Origin: Hyphomicrobium_A sp963745205
Lineage (GTDB): Bacteria; Pseudomonadota; Alphaproteobacteria; Rhizobiales; Hyphomicrobiaceae
Assembly: GCA_963745205.1 (NCBI GenBank)
Contig: CAVUWX010000017.1
Coordinates: 1 to 64,000, forward strand
Direction: 5' to 3'
DNA: 64,000 nucleotides
Position 1 is the first letter of the stretch. The number at the start of each line of letters is the position of its first letter. Below the pieces are notes generated by a model that searched no databases, was not told the origin of the DNA, and was given only the letters and a program-made list of their open reading frames with translations. The translations under genes and the position numbers were made by a program. Positions 52,974-62,214 of the stretch are shown one piece after another.

Positions 52974-53429
52974 TTACTCGGCCTCGGACTCGCCCGCAAA
53001 AGAGCGAACGAGCTCGACGATGGAACGGCGCACGCGCGGATCGGTGATGCGGGCAAACGCCTTGTTGAGCTCAAGCCCCTCGCGGCTAGAAAGGAACTCC
53101 ACGGCGTAGCTCTCCGAGCGCTCCGCGAACCCGCTGGCGCCGTCGCCGGCGCTAACGGGAAGCTCCTCGTAGAAGAACTGGATGGGCACGGCGAGCACCT
53201 TCGAGAGATCGAACAGCCGGCTCGCGCCGATGCGGTTGATACCCTTCTCGTATTTCTGGATTTGCTGGAACGTCAGTCCGAGATGCTCGCCGAGCTTCTC
53301 TTGGCTCATTCCGAGCAGCATGCGCCTCAAGCGAACGCGGCTGCCTACATGAACATCGACGGGGTTGGCGCGCCGTGAGCCACGTTCGTCGGAATCGCTT
53401 TCATCGTCCGGCGCATTTTCTCTCGACAT
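52974..53429 (-). CDS. XRE-family helix-turn-helix regulator
   Basis: 151 residues from the ATG at 53429 (the open frame begins ten codons earlier). An acidic N-terminus (DDESDSDERGS) precedes the HTH, residues about 27-82: VGSRVRLRRMLLGMSQEKLG, LTFQQIQKYEKGINRIGASR, LFDLSKVLAVPIQFFYEEL. The C-terminal part (AFARITDPRVRRSIVELVRS) is the conserved tail of the Hyphomicrobiales/Caulobacterales regulators always found before metK. Its targets are unknown. Confidence 0.88.
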   Translation of the reverse strand: MSRENAPDDESDSDERGSRRANPVDVHVGSRVRLRRMLLGMSQEKLGEHLGLTFQQIQKYEKGINRIGASRLFDLSKVLAVPIQFFYEELPVSAGDGASGFAERSESYAVEFLSSREGLELNKAFARITDPRVRRSIVELVRSFAGESEAE

Positions 53430-53589
53430 AGACCTATTTACCTTAGCGGCACCCGGCAAACGTCATCGTGGATTGCATCGCGATTTGAGGACATAGGCCG
53501 GGGCGGAGAGGGTGCACTTCAGGCGTACCCCTCATTTTTCGACGTTTATGACGGCAAGTGCCTATCGAGGCAACATCTGAAATGTTGCC

Positions 53590-55284
53590 CTAGATGACTG
53601 GCTTGCGGATAAGCACAATTGCCGTGCCCACGAAGAACAATGCAAGAGCGACAAAAGTCCAATCCCGCAACCAGACGTAGGCCGTCAACGTTAATGCTGA
53701 GGGGAGACTGCTGTCGATGGTTCCGCGCTCGTTCAATCCCAGCAATGCGAGAACTCGACCGTGCGCATCGACCACGGCTGATACGCCGTTATTGGCGGCG
53801 CGCATGAGGGGGAGCCCCTCCTCCACAGCGCGTACACGTGCCTGATGGAAATGCTGCCAGGGACCGGCAGTGGCGCCGAACCAGCCGTCGTTTGTCACGT
53901 TGACCAATAGGCCGGGGCGCTCGGACCCCTCGACGACGGAAGCGGGAAAGATCGCCTCGTAGCAGATCAGCGCCGCAACGGGCGGCAGGCCCGGTATGGT
54001 TAGCAGCGGACGCGGACTGACCCCGACCGAAAAGCCGCCGCGCCAGTGCGCGAGCTGCTCGAGCCCAATCGTCTCGAGCGTGTGCTGGAATGGCAGGTAC
54101 TCGCCGAAGGGAACGAGATGGATCTTGTCGTAGACCGTCTCGAGCTTTCCGTTCTCCCCGAAAACCATGAGGCTGTTGTAGCCCTCTGGGGTGCCGCTGA
54201 ACCTCAGCTCTGGGTCCTTCAGGCGCAGCGCCCCGGAGATGAGCTGCGCACCCTGCGGCAACAGCTCGCCGATCGCGGCCAGCGCCTCGGGGTGCTGGAG
54301 TGGCAGGAACGGCATCGCCGCCTCGGGCCAGATGAGGTGCGTAATGCCCGCTAGGTCATCGCGGTGCCCGGATGGATCGCGGCGCGACAGATCGAGCTGA
54401 TCCTGGAAGATTGCCCCCTGCTTCTCCGCACGCCATTTGTCCCGCTGCGGCACGCTCGCCTGCACGATGCGAATGCGCACGCCATCGACCGTGGAGTCGG
54501 GTCCGCCGGAAAGCCGCCAAGCCCCGAAGCCGTAGAGGAGAAGCAGCGGGACAACCGCGATCGCCACGCCCGTGGCGATCGTCCGGATACGGCCGGGGCC
54601 CTGGGTAGCGGCGGCGGCAACCACCAGCGGAGTTGCGAAGATCACGACCGTGAGGATCGTCAGCCCGTAGACACCGAACAGCGAAGCCGACTGCATCATC
54701 GCAAGCGGCGAAGTTAGCGCGTAGCCGAGCACATTCCACGGGAAGCCGCTCAAGGCATGGCCGCGCAGCCATTCAGCAGCCGAGAGCGCCAGCGCCAGCA
54801 CAATGACGCGGGCGATGCCCGGCGGCCATTTAAGCCGCGCGATCCCAGCCGCGAAACCGGTGAAGAGCGCGAGCCCGGCGGGCAGCATCGTCACGGCAAA
54901 GGGCAATAGCCAAGCGAACTTTTCGGCCTCGACGAGAAACGCTTCCCCGATCCAAAACAGCCCGAACACAAAATAGCCGAAGCCGAACCACCATCCGACG
55001 GCGAACGCGCGAACGGGGGCGCTGCGACGAAGCGAGCGAGTTGCGGAAGACGCGGCTTCCGACCCGTCGATCAGCCACACCAGAACGGGAAGCGTGCCGA
55101 ACAGCACCGGCCACAGGAACAGCGGTGGCATGGCGAGCACGGACAGGCTACCGGCAACAAAAGCGGCTGCGAACCGCCGCCAGCCTGACAATCCTGCAGT
55201 CCATCGCGCGAATGCGCTTAATCCGCCTGCGGACCGGCCCACATTCGCAGCAAGCGCGGTCCACGTGGTGCGCTCGACCGCCAC
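53590..55284 (-). CDS. lnt: Apolipoprotein N-acyltransferase
   Basis: Adds the third acyl chain to lipoproteins in the inner membrane. 564 residues. Six to eight N-terminal membrane helices (GWWFGFGYFVFGLFWIGEAF, GFPWNVLGYALTSPLAMMQS) precede a nitrilase domain with the triad Glu (LIWPEAAMPFL), Lys (YDKIHLVPFGEYLPF) and Cys (AALICYEAIFP). LVNVTNDGWFGATAGPWQHF is also diagnostic. A last helix is at the C-terminus. Seven bases separate it from corC upstream. Confidence 0.94.
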   Translation of the reverse strand: MAVERTTWTALAANVGRSAGGLSAFARWTAGLSGWRRFAAAFVAGSLSVLAMPPLFLWPVLFGTLPVLVWLIDGSEAASSATRSLRRSAPVRAFAVGWWFGFGYFVFGLFWIGEAFLVEAEKFAWLLPFAVTMLPAGLALFTGFAAGIARLKWPPGIARVIVLALALSAAEWLRGHALSGFPWNVLGYALTSPLAMMQSASLFGVYGLTILTVVIFATPLVVAAAATQGPGRIRTIATGVAIAVVPLLLLYGFGAWRLSGGPDSTVDGVRIRIVQASVPQRDKWRAEKQGAIFQDQLDLSRRDPSGHRDDLAGITHLIWPEAAMPFLPLQHPEALAAIGELLPQGAQLISGALRLKDPELRFSGTPEGYNSLMVFGENGKLETVYDKIHLVPFGEYLPFQHTLETIGLEQLAHWRGGFSVGVSPRPLLTIPGLPPVAALICYEAIFPASVVEGSERPGLLVNVTNDGWFGATAGPWQHFHQARVRAVEEGLPLMRAANNGVSAVVDAHGRVLALLGLNERGTIDSSLPSALTLTAYVWLRDWTFVALALFFVGTAIVLIRKPVI

Positions 55285-55291
55285 CCCACCC

Positions 55292-56347
55292 TCACGCTTT
55301 GCTGGGATCTGTCGACGCAGGCGCGGCGCTGCGCGGCTGGTGGATCCGCACCTTCTTCAGGCGGCGGGCGTCGGCGTCGAGCACCTCGAGCTCGATGCCG
55401 CTCGGATGGCGAACGAGTTCGCCGCGCACGGGCACGCGCCCCAGCAGCGCGAACATCAGGCCGCCGAGGGTGTCAATGTCCTCCTCCTCGGGTCGTAGAA
55501 GCTTCACGCCGAGGTGCTCCTCGAGCTCCTTAACCGGCGTGCGCGCCGAGGCGACGAGACCGAGCTTGGGCTCGATCGAAATGAAAGCTGCCTCCGCCAC
55601 GTCGTGCTCATCCTCGATATCGCCGACGATTTGTTCGACGAGGTCCTCGATCGTGACGAGGCCGTCGGTGCCACCGTACTCGTCGACGACGAGCGCCATA
55701 TGGATGCGCGTCGTTTGCATGCGAATGAGCAGGTTAGTCGTCGGCATGGAAGGGGGCACGTAGAGGACCGGGCGCCGGATCTTGGCGACCGTGATCGGCC
55801 GCGACAGGTCGATGCGGTCGATGTCGAGCTGGGGCGGGCTGCCCTCGAGGGCAGCCTGCGCTTTCACGGGCGCGTTCCCAACCACGGAGATTGGGGCGTT
55901 AAAAATCTCGCCGGCCGCTTCCTTGGTGAGCCAGCGGAACAGATCCTTGATGTGGATCATGCCGCGCGGATCGTCGAGCGTCTCGTTGAAGAGGGGAATG
56001 CGCGACACGCCAGCCTCGCTGAACATCCGCAACAGCTCCGACAAAGGCTCGCTTTCGGCCAGCGCAATGATGTCTGCGCGCGGCACCATGATGTCATCGA
56101 CGCGCAAGCCCCCGAAGCGCAACAGCCGGCGCAGCATCTCGCGCTCTTCCGTCGAGAATGCGGCGTCGCCCTCGGGCTGCTCCTTGAGGCCGGCCTCGAC
56201 CATTTCGCGCAGGCTCGGCGAGCGCAGTCCAAAGCGACCGAGAAACGCGGAAATCAGGCTCTGCGTGCTCGCGCCCGCGGCCACGGTCGCTTCTCCCGTG
56301 TGGCCTTGCGCATCACCCTTGTCGCCGGCGTAGTCCGAATTCGTCAT
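55292..56347 (-). CDS. corC: Hemolysin-family CBS protein (CorC/TlyC)
   Basis: 351 residues without membrane helices. Two CBS domains (about residues 85-215: RVDDIMVPRADIIALAESE, SRIPLFNETLDDPRGMIHIKDL; and PSMPTTNLLIRMQTTRIHMALVVDEYGG) and a C-terminal transporter-associated domain (EEEDIDTLGGLMFALLGRVP). Such proteins are linked to cobalt/magnesium export or membrane integrity. It overlaps ybeY by four bases (ATGA) and precedes lnt, the standard order. Confidence 0.9.
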   Translation of the reverse strand: MTNSDYAGDKGDAQGHTGEATVAAGASTQSLISAFLGRFGLRSPSLREMVEAGLKEQPEGDAAFSTEEREMLRRLLRFGGLRVDDIMVPRADIIALAESEPLSELLRMFSEAGVSRIPLFNETLDDPRGMIHIKDLFRWLTKEAAGEIFNAPISVVGNAPVKAQAALEGSPPQLDIDRIDLSRPITVAKIRRPVLYVPPSMPTTNLLIRMQTTRIHMALVVDEYGGTDGLVTIEDLVEQIVGDIEDEHDVAEAAFISIEPKLGLVASARTPVKELEEHLGVKLLRPEEEDIDTLGGLMFALLGRVPVRGELVRHPSGIELEVLDADARRLKKVRIHQPRSAAPASTDPSKA

Positions 56348-56889
56348 GGGTCGATTCCCGCGTAGGGATCGGCAACCCCGAGTTTTGCAAGGATGCGCAC
56401 TTCAAGCGCTTCCATGAGCTGGGCCTGGGCCTCCGATTGATGATCGTAGCGCTGAAGATGCAGGAGCCCGTGCACGACGAGGTGCTGCAAATGATCAACG
56501 AGCGGGACGCCCTGCTCTTCGGCCTCCCGGGTTACGGTTTCGGCGGCAAGCCCGATATCGCCGAGGAAGGGGGTTGGCGTGTCCGATGCGGGCGCCGCAA
56601 ACGACAGCACGTTGGTCGGACCGGCCTTGCCGCGGTAGGCCGCGTTGAGCTTCGCCACCTCCTCGTCCGAGGAGAGCGCAACGCAAGCTGATTGTCCGGA
56701 GAGCCTGAGCTCGGTGGCAACCGCGTCGGCAGCAGCGTTGATGGCGACGATCAGCGCGTCGAGTTGCGGCCAGTCGCCCGCCTCACGCACCACGTCGACA
56801 CTCAAGCCTATCTGAGGCTCTGCATCGGCGGACGCACGCGCCTCGCCGTCGGGGTCGATTACGCTCTGTGCTGGCACCGATCGAGGCAT
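56344..56889 (-). CDS. ybeY: rRNA maturation endoribonuclease YbeY
   Basis: Zinc endoribonuclease of 16S rRNA maturation and 70S quality control. 181 residues. Metal site H140, H144 and H150 in HLVVHGLLHLQRYDHQSE; the usual pattern is HGxLHLxGYDH, so the Gly before YDH is an Arg here. PTNVLSFAAP and GDIGLAAETV are conserved. The gene follows phoH by seven bases and overlaps corC. Confidence 0.93.
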   Translation of the reverse strand: MPRSVPAQSVIDPDGEARASADAEPQIGLSVDVVREAGDWPQLDALIVAINAAADAVATELRLSGQSACVALSSDEEVAKLNAAYRGKAGPTNVLSFAAPASDTPTPFLGDIGLAAETVTREAEEQGVPLVDHLQHLVVHGLLHLQRYDHQSEAQAQLMEALEVRILAKLGVADPYAGIDP

Positions 56890-56896
56890 GGTCCGG

Positions 56897-57892
56897 CTAC
56901 TTGGGCCGCTCGTAAGCTTCGACGATACGCGCGACGAGGTCGCGCCGCACCACGTCGGAGGCGGTGAAACGGATTGCCTCGATGCCGGGCACCTCGCGCA
57001 GGAGCGCTATGGCCTCCTCGAGGCCCGACTTGATACCGAACGGCAGATCGACCTGGCTCGGGTCTCCGGTGACGACCATCTTCGAGTTCTCGCCGAGGCG
57101 GGTAAGAAACATCTTCATCTGCATGCTGGTAGTATTCTGCGCTTCATCGAGAATTACGTAGGCGTTGGCGAGCGTCCGCCCCCGCATGAAGGCCAGAGGC
57201 GCGATCTCGATGACGCCCGCCTCGAGATCGCGTTCCACCTTTTCGGGCGGCAGCACGTCGTAGAGGGCGTCATAGAGCGGGCGCAGATAGGGATCGACCT
57301 TCTCGCGCATGTCGCCCGGCAGGAAGCCCAGCCGCTCGCCCGCTTCCACGGCAGGGCGCGAAAGAATGATGCGCTCGATCAGTCCGCGCTCCAGGCAGTG
57401 CGCCGCGTAAGCGACGGCAAGGTATGTCTTTCCAGTGCCGGCCGGGCCGATGCCGAACACGAGGTCGGTCTTCTCGAGTGCGCGGATGTACGCGCTCTGC
57501 ATCGGCGTGCGCGCCTTGATGACACGGCGGCGTGTGGCGATCTGCGCCTGCCCGTCCGCCGGCGACGTCTCCTCACGTGCATGGCGGATGAGGCCGTCGA
57601 AATCGCCCGCGCCGATCGTCTCGCCGGCGACGACGCGGTCATAAAGCTGCTCGAGTACGCCGCGGGCAAGTGCGCAGGCTGCTTCCGGACCGGTGAGGAT
57701 GACGACGTTGCCGTGCGCGTGCGCCTCGATGCCGAGGCGGTCCTCGATCAGCGCCAGGTGGCTGTCGTACTCCCCGAGAAGGCGCGTCAGGTACCGGTTG
57801 TCCTCGAACGGCACCACGATGCGCTTATTGGCGACCTGGACCTTGGTGGGCCTTCCTGGTCCGGAGACCGGGTTCCCGCGAAATGCTGCCAA
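56897..57892 (-). CDS. phoH: PhoH-family ATPase
   Basis: 331 residues. An N-terminal KH-like region (NRYLTRLLGEYDSHLALIED, VVILTGPEAACALARGVL) is followed by a P-loop ATPase: Walker A GIGPAGTGKTYLAVAYA (about 147-163), LSRPAVEAGERLGFLPGD and Walker B ANAYVILDEAQNTTSMQMKM. The fixed neighbour of ybeY, linked to RNA metabolism. Between its start and the miaB stop are 120 bases. Confidence 0.93.
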   Translation of the reverse strand: MAAFRGNPVSGPGRPTKVQVANKRIVVPFEDNRYLTRLLGEYDSHLALIEDRLGIEAHAHGNVVILTGPEAACALARGVLEQLYDRVVAGETIGAGDFDGLIRHAREETSPADGQAQIATRRRVIKARTPMQSAYIRALEKTDLVFGIGPAGTGKTYLAVAYAAHCLERGLIERIILSRPAVEAGERLGFLPGDMREKVDPYLRPLYDALYDVLPPEKVERDLEAGVIEIAPLAFMRGRTLANAYVILDEAQNTTSMQMKMFLTRLGENSKMVVTGDPSQVDLPFGIKSGLEEAIALLREVPGIEAIRFTASDVVRRDLVARIVEAYERPK

Positions 57893-58012
57893 TCGGTGCT
57901 CCCGACGTCGATTACTTCGAATTGTCTCTTCTCGCTGCTTAACCTAGCATACTGCGCCCGCCCCCCAACCGCGGCCCCGATTAGGCAACCCCACGCCATG
58001 GTAAACGGGGCG

Positions 58013-59440
58013 TCAGACCGGCCGTATGACACCGGCTAGACTATTGGGACCGCAGGCCAAAATTTCAACAGGCAGGATCTGGCCGAGCTGCTCAGGGGGA
58101 GCTTCGGCGTGCACCGCCTGCAGATAGGGAGAGCGGCCCACGAGCTGGCCCAGCCGGCGCCCAGCCTTCTCGAACAGCACAGGCAGCGTGCGCCCCACGC
58201 AACGGGCGTTGAAGGCGCCCTGCTGGGTCTCGAGCAGCCGCTGCAGCCGTGCCAAGCGAAGCGATTTGACCTCGTCCGGCACCTGCTCGCCGAGATTGGC
58301 CGCTGGTGTGCCGGGCCGCGCGCTGTACTTGAACGAGTAGGCCTGCGCGAAGCCGATCTTCTCGGTCAACGCCAGCGTTTCCTCGAACTCGGCGTCCGTC
58401 TCGCCGGGGAACCCAACGATAATGTCGGTCGAAAGCGCGATCTGCGGTTGCGCGGCGCGGATGCGGGCGACGAGATCGAGGTAGTCTCGCGCCGTGTGCT
58501 TGCGGTTCATGGCACTGAGGATGCGATCGCAGCCGGCCTGAAAGGGCAAGTGCAGATAGGGCATAAGCTTTTCTTCCTCGGCGTGCGCGGCGATGAGATC
58601 GTTGCTCATGTCGCGAGGATGGCTCGTCGTGTAGCGCAGGCGCGCGAGGCCTTCGATACCGGCTAAGCGGCGGATGAGCTGCGCGAGCGTCCAAGTGCCT
58701 CCGCCGGTTGCCGCGCCGTGATAGGCATTGACGTTCTGGCCGAGCAGCGTGATCTCGCGCACACCGCTCGCGACGAGCGTCCGCGCCTCGCGCTCGATGT
58801 CGGCGACGGGGCGCGAGTATTCCGTGCCGCGCGTGTAGGGCACCACGCAGAACGTGCAGAACTTGTCGCAACCTTCCTGCACGGTGAGGAACGCCGTTGC
58901 GCCCCGCGCGGGCGCCCGCGCTGGCAAGCGCGAGAACTTGTCCTCCTCGGGAAAATCAGTATCGACGAGGCTCTTCTTCTCGCGGCCCGTGCGCGCGATG
59001 AGCTCCGGCAGGCGGTGATAGCTCTGCGGTCCGACGACGAGATCGACAACGGGAGCGCGCGCGATGATCTCCGCGCCTTCGGCCTGCGCGACGCAGCCCA
59101 CGACGGCAACGAGCGTGGCGCGCCCCGCGGCGGCGCGCTCATTCTTCAGCTCGCGCACACGGCCAAGCTCCGAGTAGACCTTTTCCGCCGCCTTCTCGCG
59201 AATGTGGCAGGTGTTAAGCACAACGAGGTCGGCATCCTCGATGCGTGCGGTCGGCGCGTAGCCTTGTTGCGCGAGCGCTTCCGTCATGCGCTCGGAGTCG
59301 TAGACGTTCATCTGGCAGCCGTACGACTTGACGAAGACCTTGCCGCCCGCGCGTGCAGGCGCGGTGGGCAAAGAGCAATCGGCGCGCTCTTCACCCGCGT
59401 CGCGAGGCTCGCCTGCCGGCCGGTCGTCCATCGTCTTCAC
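58013..59440 (-). CDS. miaB: tRNA-2-methylthio-N6-dimethylallyladenosine synthase
   Basis: Radical-SAM methylthiotransferase acting on A37 of tRNA. 475 residues. The auxiliary cluster cysteines are C42 (KSYGCQMNVYDS), C78 (VLNTCHIREKA) and C116 (VVGCVAQAEG); the SAM cluster C191, C195 and C198 is in QEGCDKFCTFCVVPYTRG. Radical-SAM core GQNVNAYHG and FNARCVGRT/TRAM domain at the C-terminus. It overlaps the acyltransferase gene by four bases. Confidence 0.96.
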   Translation of the reverse strand: MKTMDDRPAGEPRDAGEERADCSLPTAPARAGGKVFVKSYGCQMNVYDSERMTEALAQQGYAPTARIEDADLVVLNTCHIREKAAEKVYSELGRVRELKNERAAAGRATLVAVVGCVAQAEGAEIIARAPVVDLVVGPQSYHRLPELIARTGREKKSLVDTDFPEEDKFSRLPARAPARGATAFLTVQEGCDKFCTFCVVPYTRGTEYSRPVADIEREARTLVASGVREITLLGQNVNAYHGAATGGGTWTLAQLIRRLAGIEGLARLRYTTSHPRDMSNDLIAAHAEEEKLMPYLHLPFQAGCDRILSAMNRKHTARDYLDLVARIRAAQPQIALSTDIIVGFPGETDAEFEETLALTEKIGFAQAYSFKYSARPGTPAANLGEQVPDEVKSLRLARLQRLLETQQGAFNARCVGRTLPVLFEKAGRRLGQLVGRSPYLQAVHAEAPPEQLGQILPVEILACGPNSLAGVIRPV

Positions 59441-60408
59441 ACGCTCTCCGCCAAATCGTGCCGGATGGCAGCACTCTCGCGATGATTTGTCCAGTTTGCG
59501 CCCGGACGCCGATGCCGCGGGCCTTCTACACCCACTTTGCGGCGTGCCGGCTCGTGGAGCGCGGCCTGGACCGGCGCGGGGCCGATATCAGGGGCGACGA
59601 CGGCAAGCGGCTCCTGAGGCCCCCGCGCGCGCAGGATTCTCACCACATGCTCTCGCACCTCGGCCTCGCTGCGCCGAGCAAGATCCTTGCGGTCAGCGAA
59701 GCTCGACAGCGGCACCGGCGGCCCGACCCGGATGCGCACATCGAGCGGGCCGGATTTCAACAGGCGCCAGGCGTGGGAGCGCATTTCCATGTCACCATAC
59801 CAGCCGACGAGGGGTCGGTCGGCGCGGCCAAGCGGAATGCCGTGCAGGCGGGTGTATACGAGCGACAGCGTCTGCACCACGGCGTCCGGGGCTTCGCGTT
59901 CGGACCGGCCTGATGGCTTTGCGGCGGCGAACAGCGAGGTCATGAAAGGCAGCACGCGGTTGCCGTCGCTCGACGTGCCCTCGGCGAACAGTACGATTGC
60001 GTCGCCCTGCTCGAGTCGCGACAGGATCTCGCCCGCGGCCTCGCCGACGGCTGATCGCTTGGCGCGATCGACGAACACGGAGCGCTGCAGCCGCGCGAGC
60101 GCGGAGACGAACGGCCAGCCGCCCACCTCCTTCTTCGCCACGAATGAGACGGGCGCAACGGCGGACAGCACGGGGATGTCGAGCCAGGAGGTGTGGTTGG
60201 CAACGAGGAGCACGGGCCGGTCGTTCGCAACCTCGCCGTCGAGTTCGATGCGGACGCCGAGCAGGCGGCACACGCGGCGGTGATACCAGTTGGGAAAGCG
60301 ACGCGCGGCGGTCGAATTGAGGCGCAGCAGTGCGGCCTGCACGGGCATCAAAGGAACCGTAAGCGCGAAGAAGCCGGCCAGAACGGAACCGCCCCTTACT
60401 GCGCCCAT
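59437..60408 (-). CDS. 1-acyl-sn-glycerol-3-phosphate acyltransferase-like protein
   Basis: 323 residues, PlsC superfamily. An N-terminal hydrophobic segment (VLAGFFALTVPLMPVQAALL) anchors it. Catalytic HX4D box NHTSWLDIP, substrate motif FVDRAKRS and the conserved EGTSSDGNRVLPF are present. In Hyphomicrobiales the gene in this position beside miaB is close to the OlsA-type lyso-ornithine-lipid acyltransferases, so the acceptor could be lysophosphatidate or lyso-ornithine lipid. The C-terminus past VRIRVGPPVPL extends about 95 residues with Arg-rich, low-complexity sequence. Confidence 0.83.
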   Translation of the reverse strand: MGAVRGGSVLAGFFALTVPLMPVQAALLRLNSTAARRFPNWYHRRVCRLLGVRIELDGEVANDRPVLLVANHTSWLDIPVLSAVAPVSFVAKKEVGGWPFVSALARLQRSVFVDRAKRSAVGEAAGEILSRLEQGDAIVLFAEGTSSDGNRVLPFMTSLFAAAKPSGRSEREAPDAVVQTLSLVYTRLHGIPLGRADRPLVGWYGDMEMRSHAWRLLKSGPLDVRIRVGPPVPLSSFADRKDLARRSEAEVREHVVRILRARGPQEPLAVVAPDIGPAPVQAALHEPARRKVGVEGPRHRRPGANWTNHRESAAIRHDLAESV

Positions 60409-60429
60409 TTCGCGTCTCCGCTGCGCCCG

Positions 60430-60870
60430 CTACTTCTTGGCCGCCTTCACGCGGACACCATAAAGCTCGAGCCGATGCCCGACGAGCTTGAAACCGAGCT
60501 CGCGCGCGATCCGCTCCTGCAACGCCTCGATCGACTCGTTGCGGAATTCGATGACGCGACCGCTTTCAACGTCGATGAGGTGATCGTGATGTGGGCCCGA
60601 AGCTTCCTCGTAGCGCCCTCGCTTATGGCCGAAGTCGTGGCGCTCGAGGATGCCCTTCTCCGAGAACAGCTTCAGCGTGCGATAGACGGTCGATAGTGAG
60701 ATGTGCGCGTCGACCTCATTGGCGCGGCGATAGACCTCCTCGACGTCGGGGTGGTCCTTCGCGGAGCCGAGCACGCGCGCGATCACCCGCCGCTGGCCTG
60801 TCATGCGCAAGCCTTGCGCCGCGCACAGCTCCTCGATGCGGGAGAGGTGGTCCTTATCGGTGTCGGGCAT
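60430..60870 (-). CDS. fur: Fur/Mur-type transcriptional regulator
   Basis: 146 residues. Winged helix with GLRMTGQRRVIARVLG and HISLSTVYRTLKLFSEKGIL (56-75), then metal site GPHHDHLIDVESGRVIEF (92-109). The sequence is of the Fur branch that in Hyphomicrobiales usually senses manganese (Mur) while Irr handles iron. Located between rimI and the plsC-like gene, the customary place. Which metal is sensed cannot be read from sequence alone. Confidence 0.88.
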   Translation of the reverse strand: MPDTDKDHLSRIEELCAAQGLRMTGQRRVIARVLGSAKDHPDVEEVYRRANEVDAHISLSTVYRTLKLFSEKGILERHDFGHKRGRYEEASGPHHDHLIDVESGRVIEFRNESIEALQERIARELGFKLVGHRLELYGVRVKAAKK

Positions 60871-60955
60871 GAAGCGGCCGATCAGCTCACGCTCACTAAT
60901 GCTTTATATGAGGGCCTTTGCGGCCCGTCCACCCGCGGCGCGGGACGGTTTCCGG

Positions 60956-61444
60956 CTATAGGGCAAGAGACAGGATAAGGGCATCGACCGGCTGGCTGCC
61001 GGAGCGCGCATAGTAGCCCTTGCGCCGCGCAACTACGGCAAAGGCGAGCCCCTCGTACAGTCTTATCGCCGCAGCGTTGTCGGCGGCCACCTCGAGAAAC
61101 AGGCGGTCGACCTCGGCGCGCCGTGCCGCGCGGATGAGGCCCTCGACCATCTGCCGAGCGATGCCGCGACGCTGCCACTCGGGCGCGACCCCGATCGACT
61201 GGATCTCCGCCTGGTCCGCCGCGATCTGGCCGATGACGAAACCAGCTATCGCCTTCGGGTCGCGCACTTGCGCGACGAATGCCGCGGCGGCTGGATGCTC
61301 GATCAGCCGGCCGATGCTCTCGGCATCCCAAGCGGGGTTGAACAGGCGCGCGTGCAGGGCGGCGATGTCGGCGGCGCGTTCGGGGGTCGCCCACAATAGG
61401 CTCAGGTTGCGCGGGTCGACCGGGATCAACGTTGCAGGCGTCAT
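60956..61444 (-). CDS. rimI: GNAT N-acetyltransferase RimI-like
   Basis: 162 residues. Acetyl-CoA motif A QSIGVAPEWQRRGIARQMVE (about 92-111), motif B FLEVAADNAAAIRLYEGLAF. The RimI branch acetylates ribosomal protein S18 in E. coli. It overlaps tsaB by four bases. Downstream comes the fur/mur gene. Confidence 0.9.
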   Translation of the reverse strand: MTPATLIPVDPRNLSLLWATPERAADIAALHARLFNPAWDAESIGRLIEHPAAAAFVAQVRDPKAIAGFVIGQIAADQAEIQSIGVAPEWQRRGIARQMVEGLIRAARRAEVDRLFLEVAADNAAAIRLYEGLAFAVVARRKGYYARSGSQPVDALILSLAL

Positions 61445-62148
61445 TGTTGGGCTCTCGCGATCGATTTCCCGTCCTGCGGCTTGGCGTCGGGCGCCCGGAG
61501 GTAGAGCGGCACGAGCGGAGCTCGACTGGCGGGAAGCTCAATGGCCATGCGGGCCAACGCCGCGGCATCGGGCTGCAAATCCGGCAGGCGTGCCGTCGCG
61601 CCGCGCCCATCCGCAGCGGCGGCGGCAGCGACGGCTTCGGCGGCCGAACCCACGACGATGAGCGGCCCATGACCGATCCGGCCCGCATCTTCGATAGCGA
61701 GAAGCTGGGGGAGCGATTTCGGTTCAAATACACTCGCCCCGAAAAGCTGCACGTAAGCTTGCCCACGCCGCGCATCGACGGCTACTGCGAGGTCGGCGTC
61801 TCGAGGCAGAGAGCTGAGCTCGCGCCGAGCCGTCTCCGCCATGACGGCGAGGCTCGACGCGCCGACGAGGGCAATGCCGGTCGAAAGCGCAAGCGCGCGC
61901 GCCGCAGCGACCCCGATGCGCGTTCCGGTGAACGTGCCGGGCCCTACGGTGACGGCGAGGCGATTGATATCCTCAAAGGTGACACCGGCCAGGCGCATGA
62001 CCTCCTCGATCATCGGCAGCAGCCTCTCGGCGTGGCCCGTCTCGAAGCGCTCGAGCGAGCGGGCGAGCTCGATAGCGCCCTCGCCACGCGTCTGCGCAAC
62101 GCAAACGGAGCACGCGTCAAAACAGGTGTCGAATGCCAATACGTTCAT
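61441..62148 (-). CDS. tsaB: tRNA threonylcarbamoyladenosine synthesis protein TsaB
   Basis: Partner of TsaD in t6A37 synthesis. 235 residues from the ATG at 62148 (MNVLAFDTCFDAC); the open frame begins ten codons earlier. Asp/Thr of the ASKHA fold: LAFDT at 4-8, GHAERLLPMI (His of the TsaD/TsaB family), and GPGTFTGTRIGVAAARALA. It overlaps rimI by four bases, as usual. Confidence 0.93.
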   Translation of the reverse strand: MNVLAFDTCFDACSVCVAQTRGEGAIELARSLERFETGHAERLLPMIEEVMRLAGVTFEDINRLAVTVGPGTFTGTRIGVAAARALALSTGIALVGASSLAVMAETARRELSSLPRDADLAVAVDARRGQAYVQLFGASVFEPKSLPQLLAIEDAGRIGHGPLIVVGSAAEAVAAAAAADGRGATARLPDLQPDAAALARMAIELPASRAPLVPLYLRAPDAKPQDGKSIARAQQ

Positions 62149-62214
62149 GGCCGCCAGCCTATACGCAGCGTGCGCCACATTTTCCAGTCCCTACGGGAAG
62201 CGCGGGAAGGGGCT

